Made by a program: the position numbers and the translations under genes. This document shows positions 42,830-52,511 of a stretch of DNA of 64,000 nt, piece after piece (the first letter of the stretch is position 1; every line of letters begins with the position of its first letter). A model generated the notes under the pieces. That model worked only from the letters and a program-made list of their open reading frames with translations. It did not search any database and was not told the origin of the DNA. Source of the DNA: Streptomyces sp. NRRL S-350 (GTDB lineage Bacteria > Actinomycetota > Actinomycetes > Streptomycetales > Streptomycetaceae); the NCBI RefSeq assembly GCF_000719705.1, contig NZ_JOHO01000010.1, positions 62,001-126,000 of the forward strand, given 5' to 3'.

Positions 42830-44293
42830 TCACGCGGGGTCGGGCAGTGCGCCGTGGCGGATCACCTCCGCATACCACCGGGCGCTGTCCTTGGCGGTCC
42901 GGGTCTGGGTGTCGTAGTCCACGTGGTACAGGCCGAACCGCTTGCCGTAGCCGTACGCCCACTCGAAGTTGTCCATCAGCGACCAGAGGAAGTAGCCCCG
43001 CACGTCGGCGCCGGCGGCGATCGCCTGCCGGACGGCGTCAAGGTGCTCGCGCAGGTAGTCGATGCGCTGGGGGTCGTGCACCCTGCCCTCGTCCGTCAGG
43101 ACGTCTTCGAACGCCGCGCCGTTCTCGGTGACCATCAGCGGCAGCCCGGGGTGCTCGCGGTGGAGGCGCAGCAGCATGTCGGAGAGGCCGGTGGGGTCGA
43201 TCGGCCAGCCCATGGCGGTGCGCGGGCCGGGTGCGCGGTGGAAGAGCACGTCGGCGCAGCCGGCGAAGGGCGACTGGGCGCCGTCGCCGTGGCCGGCGTC
43301 GCGGGCTGCGGCGGCGGAGTCCGGGGCCTGCCCGTCCGGCAGGGCGGAGACCACCGTCGGGGAGTAGTAGTTGACGCCGAGCAGGTCGATCGGCCGGGCG
43401 ATCGTCGCGAGGTCGCCGTCGTGGACCAGCGTCGGCCAGTCGACCAGGTGTGCCGTGTCGGCGAGCAGGTCCTCGGGGTAACTCCCGTTCAGCATCGGGC
43501 CGGTGAAGACGCGGTTGCCCACCGCGTCGATCCGGCGGGCGGCCTCGCGGTCCGCCGCGGACCCGGTGAGCGGCCGCACCTCGTGCAGGTTGAGCGACAC
43601 GGCGATCCGGGCGTCCCGGGGCAGCGCCGCGCGCAGCACCTCGACGGCGCGGCCGTGGCCGAGGTTGAGGTGGTGGGCGGCGCGCAGGGCGGCCGCCCAG
43701 TCGGTGCGGCCGGGGGCGTGCACCCCGGAGCCGTAGCCGAGGAAGGCCGAGCACCAGGGCTCGTTGAGGGTGGTCCAGATGCCCACGCGGTCCCCGAGGG
43801 CTTCCGCCACCAGCGCGACGTAGTCGGCGAACCGGCCCGCGGTGTCACGGGCCGGCCAGCCCCCGATGTCCTCCAGGTCCTGGGGCAGGTCCCAGTGGTA
43901 GAGGGTGACGGCGGGCTCGATGCCGTGTTCGAGCAGTTCGTCCACCAGGCGCCGGTAGAAGTCCAGGCCCCGTTCGACGGCCGGTCCGCGTCCGGTCGGC
44001 TGCACCCGGGACCAGGACACCGAGAACCGGTAGGCGCCGAGGCCGAGTTCGGACATCAGCCGGACGTCCTGGGAGTAGCGGCGGTAGTGGTCGGTGGCGC
44101 GGTCGCCGGTGTCGCCGCCGGCCGTCCGCCCCGGGGTGCGGCTGAAGGTGTCCCAGATCGAGGGCGTCCGGCCGTCCACGTCGACGGCTCCCTCGATCTG
44201 GTACGCCGCCGTCGCGGCCCCCCAGAGGAAGCCGGCGGGGAAGGCGGAAACGGCGGTGTCGGCTGGGGCCGACTGGGTCCGTGCGGCAGTCAT
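42830..44293 (-). CDS. bglC: GH1 beta-glucosidase BglC of the ceb operon
   Basis: 487 residues from the ATG at 44293; the GTG at 44308 is less likely as it lies in the ribosome site GTGGAG. GH1 marks: [20 protein letters not shown], acid/base Glu in [10 protein letters not shown] (about 177) and nucleophile Glu in [13 protein letters not shown] (about 390), plus [13 protein letters not shown]. No signal peptide, so it hydrolyses imported cellobiose and cellotriose to glucose in the cytoplasm. Last gene of cebEFG-bglC, 55 bp after cebG. Confidence 0.95.
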   Translation of the reverse strand: MTAARTQSAPADTAVSAFPAGFLWGAATAAYQIEGAVDVDGRTPSIWDTFSRTPGRTAGGDTGDRATDHYRRYSQDVRLMSELGLGAYRFSVSWSRVQPTGRGPAVERGLDFYRRLVDELLEHGIEPAVTLYHWDLPQDLEDIGGWPARDTAGRFADYVALVAEALGDRVGIWTTLNEPWCSAFLGYGSGVHAPGRTDWAAALRAAHHLNLGHGRAVEVLRAALPRDARIAVSLNLHEVRPLTGSAADREAARRIDAVGNRVFTGPMLNGSYPEDLLADTAHLVDWPTLVHDGDLATIARPIDLLGVNYYSPTVVSALPDGQAPDSAAAARDAGHGDGAQSPFAGCADVLFHRAPGPRTAMGWPIDPTGLSDMLLRLHREHPGLPLMVTENGAAFEDVLTDEGRVHDPQRIDYLREHLDAVRQAIAAGADVRGYFLWSLMDNFEWAYGYGKRFGLYHVDYDTQTRTAKDSARWYAEVIRHGALPDPA

Positions 44294-44348
44294 GGATGGC
44301 TGCTCCACTTCCGGTAGGAGAAGAATCGGTAGGAGAATCGACTCGACA

Positions 44349-45206
44349 TCAGTTCTTGACGGCGCCGGCGGTGATGCCGCCGACGACCTGCCGGCCCAGC
44401 AGGGCGAACACCAGCAGCAGCGGTGCGGTCCCGAGCAGCGAGCCGGTGAGGATGACGGCCTGGTCGGAGTCGTACGAGCCGCCGCCGAGGCCGGCCAGCG
44501 CGACCTGGACGGTGGGATTGCTCTGGCTCAGCGCGATCAGCGGCCAGAAGAAGTCGTTCCAGGACTGCACGAAGACCAGCATGCCGAGCACGGCCATCCC
44601 GGGCCGGGCGATCGGCAGCACCACGCTCCACAGGATCCGCAGGCTGCTCGCGCCGTCCATCCGGGCCGCCTCGACCAGTTCGATCGGCAACGCCTCCGAC
44701 AGGAACTGCCGCATGAAGAACACGCCGAACGCGGCCACCAGATTGGGCAGGATCACCGACTGCAGCTGGTCGGTCCAGTGCAGTTTCGCCATGATCTGGT
44801 ACAGCGGGATGACGCTGAGCTGGGCGGGCACGGTCATGGTCGCCACCACCAGGCTCAGCAGGGCGCTGCGGCCCCGGAACGGCAGTTTGGCGAAGGCGAA
44901 GCCGGCCAGCGTGGCGAACAGCACCGTGCTGGCGGTCACGCAGCTCGCCACCACCACCGAGTTGAGCAGGGCCTGGCCCATGTGGACCTGGTTCCAGGCG
45001 ATGTCGAGGTTGTGCCACAGGTTCCCGCCGGGCAGCAGCGGCGGCGGGGTCTCGGCGATCCGGGTGCCGGAGGTCGAGGCGCCGACCAGCGTCCAGTAGA
45101 GGGGGAAGAGGGAGAGCACGGCGACGAGGATCAGCACCGCGTAGGTGAACGGTCCGGCTCCGGTGAGGCCGCGCGCTCCCGCGCGCCGTCCCAGGTTGAC
45201 GGCCAT
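44349..45206 (-). CDS. cebG: Cellobiose/cellotriose ABC transporter permease CebG
   Basis: 285 residues from the ATG at 45206, with GGGAG upstream. Six hydrophobic segments; [20 protein letters not shown] opens the first. The EAA loop that docks the ATPase is [23 protein letters not shown]1-family MalG-type permease. It partners the permease encoded 6 bp upstream and would use a shared ATPase such as MsiK encoded elsewhere; none is in this operon. Confidence 0.94.
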   Translation of the reverse strand: MAVNLGRRAGARGLTGAGPFTYAVLILVAVLSLFPLYWTLVGASTSGTRIAETPPPLLPGGNLWHNLDIAWNQVHMGQALLNSVVVASCVTASTVLFATLAGFAFAKLPFRGRSALLSLVVATMTVPAQLSVIPLYQIMAKLHWTDQLQSVILPNLVAAFGVFFMRQFLSEALPIELVEAARMDGASSLRILWSVVLPIARPGMAVLGMLVFVQSWNDFFWPLIALSQSNPTVQVALAGLGGGSYDSDQAVILTGSLLGTAPLLLVFALLGRQVVGGITAGAVKN

Positions 45207-45211
45207 TGGTC

Positions 45212-46195
45212 TCAACTCCCGTTCCGGGCGCGACGGATGCGGGCCAGGGCGAGGTTGAGCGCGCCGATGGCCAGCAGGATCAGCAGCATCGTCCAGGCCA
45301 CGGCGGCGGCCCGGCCGAGGTGGAAGGCGTACCAGCCCTGGTCGTACAGGTACAGCCCGAGGGTCTGGTACTGGTGGGCCGAGCCGCCGCTGTGGCCGGT
45401 CGCTCCGCCGCCGAACAGCAGCGGTTCGCCGAAGAGTTGGGTGGCCCCGATGCTGGAGACCACGACGGTGAACAGGATGGTTGGCCGGATGGACGGCACC
45501 GTGACGTGCCGGAACTGCTGCCAGCGGTTGGCGCCGTCGAGCGCCGCCGCCTCGTACAGGTCGTGCGGGACGGTCTGCATCGCGGCGAGGTAGATCAGGG
45601 CGTTGTAGCCGGTCCAGCGCCAGGTGACGATCGTGGAGATGGCGATCTGGGAGCTCCAGGTGCCGCCCTCCCAGTCGACGGGGCCCAGGCCCAGTTGGCC
45701 GAGCAGCCAGTTGATCATCCCGTAGTCCCGCCCGAACAGCAGCGTGAACACCAGGGTCGCCGCCGCGATCGAGGTCGCGTAGGGCGCGAGCATCGCGATC
45801 CGGAAGAAGCCCCGGCCGCGCAGCCGGTAGTTGAGCAGGTGCGCCAGACCGAGCGCCATCAGCAGTTGCGGCACGGTGGACAGCAGGCCGATGGTGAGGG
45901 TGTTGCGCAGGGCGTTCCAGAACAGGTCGTCGTGGAGCAGCCGGGTGTAGTTGTCGAAGCCGCGCCACTGCATCTGGTCGGACGCCTGGAGGTCGACGCT
46001 GTGCAGTGACACCCAGCCCGTGTAGACCAGCGGGAACAGGCCGAACGCCAGGAAGCAGACGAAGAACGGCGCGACGTACAGGTACGGCGAGGCTTTGAGG
46101 TCCCACCGGTAGAGCCGGGCGCGCCAGGGGCGGGGCGGCGGGGGAGCGGGGCGTGGTGTGCCGAGGGTGGTGGCCGGGACGGCCTCGTCGAGCAT
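45212..46195 (-). CDS. cebF: Cellobiose/cellotriose ABC transporter permease CebF
   Basis: 327 residues from the ATG at 46195. An N-terminal Pro-rich tail precedes SPYLYVAPFFVCFLAFGLFP, then five more hydrophobic segments. EAA loop: EAAALDGANRWQQFRHVTVP. MalF-type CUT1 permease. Spacing to cebG is 5 bp, so they are co-translated. The LFGEPLLFGGGATGHSGG loop is matched nearly word for word by the partial permease at the right edge of the window. Confidence 0.94.
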   Translation of the reverse strand: MLDEAVPATTLGTPRPAPPPPRPWRARLYRWDLKASPYLYVAPFFVCFLAFGLFPLVYTGWVSLHSVDLQASDQMQWRGFDNYTRLLHDDLFWNALRNTLTIGLLSTVPQLLMALGLAHLLNYRLRGRGFFRIAMLAPYATSIAAATLVFTLLFGRDYGMINWLLGQLGLGPVDWEGGTWSSQIAISTIVTWRWTGYNALIYLAAMQTVPHDLYEAAALDGANRWQQFRHVTVPSIRPTILFTVVVSSIGATQLFGEPLLFGGGATGHSGGSAHQYQTLGLYLYDQGWYAFHLGRAAAVAWTMLLILLAIGALNLALARIRRARNGS

Positions 46196-46290
46196 GGGGG
46201 CGACCTCTCTGGTGAACGGGGCTGTCCCGGCGGGACCGGGGGTTGCCGGGCGCGGGGCCGGGGCGGGCGGGCGGCCGGGGGCCGGGCCCG

Positions 46291-47640
46291 TCAGTCGCTC
46301 ACCTTGTCGTCGATCTCCTTGACGGCATCGCTCCACGCCTTGGCGGGGTCGCTCTGGTGCTGCTCGATGCTGAGCAGGGCGCCGTTGGTGAGGCTGTCCT
46401 TGACCAGGCCGTCCCACTCGCCGATCACGGTCGGCTGGATGGACTGCGCGGTGGCGGCGTAGATCTGGCCGGTGGGCGTGTCGCCGAAGAAGTCGAGCTT
46501 GGCGGTCTGCACCTCCGGCTGGCTCAGCGCCTTGACGTTGGAGGGCAGGTTGCCGACCGTGGTGAAGACCTTGGCCTGCTGGGCGGGCGCGGTGAGCCAG
46601 GCGGCGAGCGCCGTGGCCTCCTTCTGGTGCTTGCCGGCCTTGGGCACGGTGAGGAAGGAGCCGCCCCAGTTGCCGGCGGCCGGGGCGGTGGCGATGTCCC
46701 ACTTGCCCTTGTTGGCGCTCCCGGACTTGTCGGCGACGATGGCCGTCATCCAGGACGGGCAGGCGACCGTGGCGAACTTGGAGTTGGCGAACGCCTGGTA
46801 CCACGGCGTGTCGAACTGCTTGAGGCCGGCGCTGATCCCGGCCTGGACCGCACCGGTCGCCAGGCTCCAGGCGGTCTTGACCGTGGGGCTGTTCTTGTAG
46901 TCCAGCTGGCCGCTGCTGTTGTCGTACTGCGTGGTGCTGGAGGCGACCACGGCGTTGAACAGGCCGCCGGCGGAGTCGGTGAAGAAGGTGCCGGCGGGTG
47001 CCTTGGCCTGGTACTGCTTGCCGGTGTCGACGAACTTGGCCCAGTCGCCCTGCCAGAGCTTGGCCACCTGGTCGCGGTCGGTGGGCAGGCCGGCCTGCTG
47101 GAACAGGTCCTTGCGGTAGCAGATCGCCATCGGGCCGATGTCGGTGCCGAGGCCGATGGTGTGTCCGTCCGACGTGGTGGCCTGCTGCGACTTCCACGGC
47201 AGGAACGCGCCCTTGTCGACGCCGTCCGCCTTGCCGAGGTCGACGAACCGGCTCGCCTGCTTCTTCACCACCTGGGCGATGCGTCCGACCTCGACCGCCT
47301 GGATGTCGTCCAGGCCGCTGCCGGAGGCGAGGTGGGTCTGCAGGGCGGGGTAGTAGTCGGTCTCCTGCTGGACGGTGTGCTCCACGATGGTGACGCCGGG
47401 GTGCTCCTTCATGTACGCGTCGAACAGGCCGGCCTCCTTGTAGCCGAAGGTGCCGTAGTCGCCGACGGTCAGGGTGACCTTGTCGCCGGAGGCCGCGGCG
47501 CCGGCCGAGCCGGAGCCCGAGCTGTCGCAGGCGGCCACCAGGAGGGCACACAGGGCGACGGCCGCGGCGCTGAGCAGCGGCTTGCGTACGGGCAGGGCGG
47601 CGGCTGCTCTGCCGCCGGAGGTGGTGCCGGGGGTCCTCAT
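46291..47640 (-). CDS. cebE: Cellobiose/cellotriose-binding lipoprotein CebE
   Basis: 449 residues from the ATG at 47640, with AAGGAG upstream. Lipobox LLVAAC at 33-38 makes it a lipoprotein. VTLTVGDYGTFGYKEAGLFD and AYMKEHPGVTIVEHTVQQET are hallmark CebE sequences; a family 1 extracellular solute-binding protein follows. First gene of cebEFG-bglC. CebR box 85 bp upstream. CebE-type proteins bind cellobiose and cellotriose with high affinity. Confidence 0.95.
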   Translation of the reverse strand: MRTPGTTSGGRAAAALPVRKPLLSAAAVALCALLVAACDSSGSGSAGAAASGDKVTLTVGDYGTFGYKEAGLFDAYMKEHPGVTIVEHTVQQETDYYPALQTHLASGSGLDDIQAVEVGRIAQVVKKQASRFVDLGKADGVDKGAFLPWKSQQATTSDGHTIGLGTDIGPMAICYRKDLFQQAGLPTDRDQVAKLWQGDWAKFVDTGKQYQAKAPAGTFFTDSAGGLFNAVVASSTTQYDNSSGQLDYKNSPTVKTAWSLATGAVQAGISAGLKQFDTPWYQAFANSKFATVACPSWMTAIVADKSGSANKGKWDIATAPAAGNWGGSFLTVPKAGKHQKEATALAAWLTAPAQQAKVFTTVGNLPSNVKALSQPEVQTAKLDFFGDTPTGQIYAATAQSIQPTVIGEWDGLVKDSLTNGALLSIEQHQSDPAKAWSDAVKEIDDKVSD

Positions 47641-47724
47641 GGCCGAATCTCCTTGTCCAGGCTGGTGCATGGCTGTGCCGCGCAGGGGGCGGCAGGTGGT
47701 GCTCGGAACTGGGTGGAAACTGCG

Positions 47725-47738
47725 TGGGAGCGCTCCCA
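47725..47738. promoter_or_regulatory. CebR box between cebE and cebR
   Basis: Perfect TGGGAGCGCTCCCA in the divergent cebE-cebR region, placed to repress cebEFG-bglC and probably cebR itself. Confidence 0.95.
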
Positions 47739-47874
47739 CCGCGATGTGGGAAGATTGCTTCGCCGCGCGAGGCGTGTCAAGGGCGTGCATCGGCTCCGTT
47801 ACCGGAACGTGTCGTCCGACCGCCCTCGCCGCGGCCGCCGCCGTCCGCGTCCACCGTCCGCCGGGAGTACGATC

Positions 47875-48909
47875 ATGAGCCGAGCCGCGCAGCAGCAACC
47901 CGCTGCCCGCCCCACCCTGGAGGCGGTGGCAGCGCGGGCCGGAGTGGGCCGGGGCACGGTGTCCCGGGTCGTCAACGGCTCGCCCAAGGTGAGCGCCAAG
48001 GCCCGGGTGGCGGTCGAGCAGGCCATCGCTGAACTCGGCTACGTCCCCAACCAGGCGGCGCGCTCCCTGGTGACCTCCCGGACCGACGCGGTCGCGCTGG
48101 TCATCCCCGAGAACGTCGCCAAACTGAGCTCCGAGCCGTACTTCGCCGACATCATCACCGGCGTCTCCGCCGAACTCGCCGGATCCGACCTGCAGCTGCT
48201 GCTGGTGCTGGTCCGCGACGAACACGAGCGGGAGCGGCTGACCCGCTACCTCACCGCCCGCCGGGTGGACGGTGTCCTGCTGGTCTCGGTGCACCAGGAC
48301 GACCCGCTCCCCGAACTGCTGGAGCGGCTCGAGCTGCCGGCCGTGCTCGGCGGCCGCCGCTCGGCGCAGGAACCGCTGAGCTACGTGCACGCCGACAACG
48401 CGGGGGGCGCCCGGGCGGCCGTCCGGCACCTGCTGGCCCGGGGCAGAACGGCCATCGGGACCGTCACCGGGCCGCTCGACATGGAGGGCGCCGCGGAGCG
48501 ACTGGCCGGCTACTGGCAGGCGCTCGCCGAGGCCGGGGTGCCGGCCGACGAGGGGCTCGTCACCCACGGGGACTTCACCGAGCGCGGCGGACGCGAGGGC
48601 ATGCGGGAGCTGCTCGCCCGCCGGCCCGGCCTGGACGCGGTGTTCTGCGCGTCGGACCTGATGGCGGCGGGTGCGCTACAGGCGCTGCGCGAAGCCGGCC
48701 GACGGGTGCCGCAGGACGTCGCCCTGGTCGGGTTCGACGACTCCGTGGTGGCCCGGCACACCGAGCCGCCGCTCACGAGTGTCCGCCAACCGACCGAGGA
48801 GATGGGCCGGTTGATGGTCCAGCAGCTGCTCAAGGAGATCGCCCAGCCGGGGCGGGTCCGCCGGCAGATGGTCCTGCCGACGGAGCTGGTGGTGAGGGAG
48901 TCGGCGTGA
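47875..48909 (+). CDS. cebR: Cellulose-utilization repressor CebR (LacI family)
   Basis: 344 residues from the ATG at 47875. HTH: TLEAVAARAGVGRGTVSRVV then NGSPKVSAKARVAVEQAIAE, matching known CebR. Ligand core: SEPYFADIITGVSAELAGSD, FCASDLMAAGALQALREAGR and ALVGFDDSVVARHTEPPLTS. Divergent from cebE as in other streptomycetes. In these it binds TGGGAGCGCTCCCA and is released by cello-oligosaccharides. Four such boxes lie in the window (three perfect). Confidence 0.95.
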   Translation: MSRAAQQQPAARPTLEAVAARAGVGRGTVSRVVNGSPKVSAKARVAVEQAIAELGYVPNQAARSLVTSRTDAVALVIPENVAKLSSEPYFADIITGVSAELAGSDLQLLLVLVRDEHERERLTRYLTARRVDGVLLVSVHQDDPLPELLERLELPAVLGGRRSAQEPLSYVHADNAGGARAAVRHLLARGRTAIGTVTGPLDMEGAAERLAGYWQALAEAGVPADEGLVTHGDFTERGGREGMRELLARRPGLDAVFCASDLMAAGALQALREAGRRVPQDVALVGFDDSVVARHTEPPLTSVRQPTEEMGRLMVQQLLKEIAQPGRVRRQMVLPTELVVRESA

Positions 48910-48982
48910 CTGCGGGCCGGTCGGCGGGCCGGCACCGGGACGGCGTGACTGCGGGCCGGTCGGCGGGCCGGCACCGGGACGG
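48905..48982. repeat. Two tandem copies of a 39-bp repeat beginning at the cebR stop
   Basis: Period 39; the first copy begins at the Ala-stop codons of cebR (GCGTGACTGCGG), the second follows at 48944. Near identical. Downstream of the gene with no hairpin typical of a terminator. Confidence 0.88.
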
Positions 48983-49070
48983 CCGGGCGGCGGCGGGGTG
49001 GCCCGTGGGCGGTGGTCGTTGCCGCCGCCGAACTCCCCGGCGCGGGCCGGTCGTTCCGTCGAGAGCCGAC

Positions 49071-49084
49071 TGGAAGCGCTTCCA
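49071..49084. promoter_or_regulatory. GGAAGCG-type palindrome, LacI-class operator
   Basis: Perfect 14-bp palindrome TGGAAGCGCTTCCA. It differs from the CebR box in the second half-site pair (GGAAG for GGGAG) and fits the general LacI-family pattern. Reader unknown; the LacI paralogue at 41618 is a candidate. Confidence 0.75.
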
Positions 49085-49094
49085 GTAATGGCAG

Positions 49095-49109
49095 GGAAGC
49101 GCCGCTTCC
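49095..49109. promoter_or_regulatory. GGAAGCG-type palindrome with one extra central base
   Basis: GGAAGCGCCGCTTCC is a perfect inverted repeat with one spacer base; its centre is 24.5 bp from the neighbouring TGGAAGCGCTTCCA. Probably a second, weaker site for the same protein. Confidence 0.55.
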
Positions 49110-49146
49110 TGTCAAGCCGGGCACCGTGAGGCCCCGTCAACTTCCG

Positions 49147-49160
49147 CGGGAGCGCTCCCA
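49147..49160. promoter_or_regulatory. CebR box upstream of GH48 (13 of 14)
   Basis: CGGGAGCGCTCCCA matches the CebR operator except for the first base. It lies 228 bp before the GH48 start. Confidence 0.88.
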
Positions 49161-49388
49161 GTCGGCGCTGTAACTTACACGCCGGCGCGCCGAACGGCCC
49201 ACCGGCCCGGGACCGGGCTCCGCGCTGGTCGCCGCCGTGGTCCGGCCCCGGCGGGCCGGTCGGTCGGCACCGGCGAGCCCTGCGGACGCTTCCCAAGCCG
49301 GGCACGCCGCCTCACGATCGCACGCAACACCTCCGTCCGCCGCGCACGCCCACCCGCGCGGCGGTCCCCACCCATCTGGAGGACGCGC

Positions 49389-52370
49389 ATGCGACACGAA
49401 TCCCCGCGGGCCAGGGGCAATCGGCTCACCATCACCGCGACGGCCACCGCGCTCGCCCTGATCGGCGCGACGGCCGGCGCCCTCACGGCGCCCTCCGCGG
49501 CGGCGGCCACCGGGCTGTCCTGCGGCGTGACCTACGCCGTCAACGACTGGGGCAGCGGCTTCACCGCCGGCATCACCATCACCGACACCGGCACCACCGC
49601 CATCAACGGCTGGACCCTCGGCTACACCTACAGCGGCAACCAGACCCTCCAGAACGGCTGGAACGGCACCTGGACCCAGACCGGGCGGACCGTCACCGTC
49701 ACCAACCCCGGCTACGCCCCCACCATCAACCCCGGCGCCGGCTACACCACCAGCGCCAACTTCGCCTACAGCGGCACCAACACCGCCCCCACCGGCTTCA
49801 CCGTCAACGGCACCCCGTGCCGGGGGGCCAACCAGGCCCCGACCGTCTCGCTCACCTCCCCGGCCGCCGGGCAGACCTTCACCCCGGGCTCCACCGTGAA
49901 GCTGTCCGCCGACGCGGCCGACGCCGACGGCACCGTGTCGAAGGTCGACTTCTACGCCTCGACCTCGGCCGGCACCAACACCCTGATCGGCACCGCCACC
50001 ACCGCGCCGTACACCGCCGACTGGGCGAAGGTGCCGGCGGGCGACTACTCGGTCACCGCCGTGGCCACCGACGACGCCGGCGCCACCACGACCTCCAGCC
50101 CGGTCGCGATCAAGGTGGCCGGGGCGAGCGTCCTGGTCAGCCCGGCCACCCTCGCCGTCCAGCAGGGCGGCACCGGCACCTTCACCGTCGCGCTGTCCCA
50201 GGCGCCGACCGCCGACACCACCGTCACGGTGGCCCGTTCGGGCAGCGACACGGACCTGAGCGTCAAGAGCGGCGCCACCCTCACCTTCACCGCCGCCGAC
50301 TGGAACGTCCCGCAGACCGTCACCGTCGCGGCCGGCACCGACGCCGCCCAGGTCGGCGGCACCGCCACCTTCACCGCCTCCGCGACCGGCTTCGGCGCCG
50401 GCGCCGTCACGGTGACCGAGGCGGCGAAGTCGTCGGGCTACGACCAGTACTTCCTGGACCTCTACAGCAAGATCAAGAACCCGGCGAACGGGTACTTCAG
50501 CCCGCAGGGCATCCCGTACCACTCGGTCGAGACCCTGATCGTGGAGGCCCCCGACTACGGCCACGAGACGACCTCCGAGACCTACAGCTACTGGCTGTGG
50601 CTGGAGGCCGACTACGGGCGGGTCACCGGCGACTGGACGGGCTTCAACAACGCCTGGACCAACCTGGAGACGTACCTGATCCCCAGCCACGCCCAGCAGC
50701 CCGGCCAGAGCACCTACAACCCGGCCAAGCCCGGCCAGTACGCCCCCGAGAAGGCCCAACCCGACCAGTACCCCACCAAGTTGAACGGCAGCGTGCCGGT
50801 CGGCACCGACCCGCTCTCCGCCGAGCTGAACAGCGCCTACGGCAGCCCGGACATCTACTCCCCGGCCTGGCTGCTGGACGCCGACAACAAGTACGGCTTC
50901 GGTCAGTGCGAGGACGGCACCAGCAAGCCCAGCCTGATCAACACCTTCCAGCGCGGCCCGGAGGAGTCCGTCTGGGAGACCGTGCCGCAGCCCGACTGCG
51001 ACCTGCTCAAGTACGGCAACAGCAGCTCCGGCTTCCTCAGCCTGTTCAACGACGGCGGCGGCTCCTTCAGCAAGCAGTACAAGTACACCGACGCGCCCGA
51101 CGCCGACGCCCGGCTGGTCCAGGCCGCCTACTGGGCCGAGCAGTTCGCCAAGGCGCAGGGCAAGAGCGCGGCCATCACCGCGACCCTCGCCAAGGCCTCG
51201 AAGCTCGGCGACTACCTGCGCTACTCGCTCTACGACAAGTACTTCAAGCAGGCGGGCAACTGCCTCGGCGCCGCCACCTGCCCCGGCGGCACCTCCAAGG
51301 CGAACGAGCAACTCGGCCTGATGACCTGGTACTTCGCCTGGGGCGGGGCGGCCGACGGCGGCTGGTCCTGGCGGATCTCCGGCTCCGCCGCCCACCAGGG
51401 CTACCAGAACCCGATGGCCGCCTGGGCGCTCGCCAACGACCCCGGACTCAAACCGCTCTCGCCGAGCGGTGCCACCGACTGGGCGGGCAGCCTGGACAAG
51501 CAGCTCCAGTTCTTCCAGTGGCTGCAGTCCACCGAGGGCGGCATCTCCGGCGGCGCCACCAACAGCTGGGGCGGGAACTACGGCGACGACGCGCCACCGC
51601 CGGCGGGCGACCCGACCTTCTACGGCCTGTACTACGACTGGCAGCCCGAGTACCACGACCCCGCCTCCAACCAGTGGTTCGGGTTCCAGACCTGGTCGAT
51701 GGAGCGGTTCGCCGAGTACTACTACACCACCGGTGACACCCGGGCGAAGGCCATCCTCGACAAGTGGATCCCGTGGGCGATGTCCGTCTCCCGGGCCGAC
51801 CCGGCCACCGGCACCCTGACCACCCCCGACAAGCTCTCCTGGACCGGCGCCCCCGACACCTGGAACGCCACCAGCCCCGGAGGCAACGCCGGCCTGCACG
51901 TCACCGCGAGCGGCGCCGCCACCGACGTCGGCGTGGCCGGCTCGCTCGCCAAGACCCTCGCCTACTACGCGGCCAAGTCCGGCAGCAGCACCGCCCAGAA
52001 GTTCGCCCAGAACATCCTGGACACCCTGCACGCCAAGTACACCGACAGCCGGGGCTACTCGGCCGCCGAGACCCGCACCGACTACAGCCGCTTCACCCAG
52101 CCGTACTCGCCGACCACCCACCAGGGCCTGTACGTCCCGCCCGGCTGGACCGGCAGCTACCCCGACGGCAGCCGGATCAGCTCGGCGAGCACCTTCCTGT
52201 CCATCCGGCCCTGGTACACCAGCGACCCGCAGTGGTCCAAGGTGCAGACCTACCTCGACGGCGGCGCCGCGCCGACCTTCAACTACCACCGCTTCTGGGC
52301 GGAGGCGGACATCGCCACCGCCTTCGACACCTTCGCCCAGCTGTTCCCGACGGTGAACCCGGGCAGCTGA
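49389..52370 (+). CDS. Secreted GH48 reducing-end cellobiohydrolase with CBM2
   Basis: 993 residues from the ATG at 49389, 7 nt after GGAGG. Signal peptide 1-40. CBM2 about 41-140 (LSCGVTYAVNDWGSGFTAGI, WTLGYTYSG, WTQTGRTVTV). Ig-like Big_7 domain about 144-235, then a Calx-beta-like module about 236-348. GH48 domain about 350-993: YSKIKNPANGYFSPQGIPYH, acid Glu in EAPDYGHETTSETYSYWLWL, ending FNYHRFWAEADIATAFDTFA. Processively releases cellobiose from cellulose. Together with GH44 and CebE it makes the cellulose-to-cellobiose import chain. Confidence 0.97.
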   Translation: MRHESPRARGNRLTITATATALALIGATAGALTAPSAAAATGLSCGVTYAVNDWGSGFTAGITITDTGTTAINGWTLGYTYSGNQTLQNGWNGTWTQTGRTVTVTNPGYAPTINPGAGYTTSANFAYSGTNTAPTGFTVNGTPCRGANQAPTVSLTSPAAGQTFTPGSTVKLSADAADADGTVSKVDFYASTSAGTNTLIGTATTAPYTADWAKVPAGDYSVTAVATDDAGATTTSSPVAIKVAGASVLVSPATLAVQQGGTGTFTVALSQAPTADTTVTVARSGSDTDLSVKSGATLTFTAADWNVPQTVTVAAGTDAAQVGGTATFTASATGFGAGAVTVTEAAKSSGYDQYFLDLYSKIKNPANGYFSPQGIPYHSVETLIVEAPDYGHETTSETYSYWLWLEADYGRVTGDWTGFNNAWTNLETYLIPSHAQQPGQSTYNPAKPGQYAPEKAQPDQYPTKLNGSVPVGTDPLSAELNSAYGSPDIYSPAWLLDADNKYGFGQCEDGTSKPSLINTFQRGPEESVWETVPQPDCDLLKYGNSSSGFLSLFNDGGGSFSKQYKYTDAPDADARLVQAAYWAEQFAKAQGKSAAITATLAKASKLGDYLRYSLYDKYFKQAGNCLGAATCPGGTSKANEQLGLMTWYFAWGGAADGGWSWRISGSAAHQGYQNPMAAWALANDPGLKPLSPSGATDWAGSLDKQLQFFQWLQSTEGGISGGATNSWGGNYGDDAPPPAGDPTFYGLYYDWQPEYHDPASNQWFGFQTWSMERFAEYYYTTGDTRAKAILDKWIPWAMSVSRADPATGTLTTPDKLSWTGAPDTWNATSPGGNAGLHVTASGAATDVGVAGSLAKTLAYYAAKSGSSTAQKFAQNILDTLHAKYTDSRGYSAAETRTDYSRFTQPYSPTTHQGLYVPPGWTGSYPDGSRISSASTFLSIRPWYTSDPQWSKVQTYLDGGAAPTFNYHRFWAEADIATAFDTFAQLFPTVNPGS

Positions 52371-52388
52371 GCGGCCCACCGACGCCGA

Positions 52389-52417
52389 CCGGGCGGGGGA
52401 ACGGATCCCCCGCCCGG
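52389..52417. terminator. Terminator after GH48
   Basis: CCGGGCGGGGG and CCCCCGCCCGG form a perfect 11-bp stem with a 7-nt loop, 18 bp after the stop. Confidence 0.85.
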
Positions 52418-52455
52418 CCGGCGTCGCGGAACTGCGCCTCACGGAGGACGCGCTA

Positions 52456-52511
52456 CGGCATGCGCGCCGCGGACGGCGCCCTGCGGCATGCGCGCTGCGG
52501 ACGGCGCGCTA
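52456..52511. repeat. 28-bp tandem repeat ending at the GH3 stop codon
   Basis: Two copies with period 28 (CGGCATGCGCG at 52456 and 52484). The right end covers the stop codon of the minus-strand GH3 gene, so the array lies at and downstream of its 3' end. Confidence 0.8.

Larger units (their letters stand above)
48910..49388. other. Control region upstream of the GH48 gene
   Basis: 479 bp. It contains the end of the 39-bp repeat, two GGAAGCG-type palindromes, a CebR box and a TGTAACTTACA palindrome (49169-49179), then about 200 bp of leader with no signal I can name. No supported gene. Confidence 0.75.
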
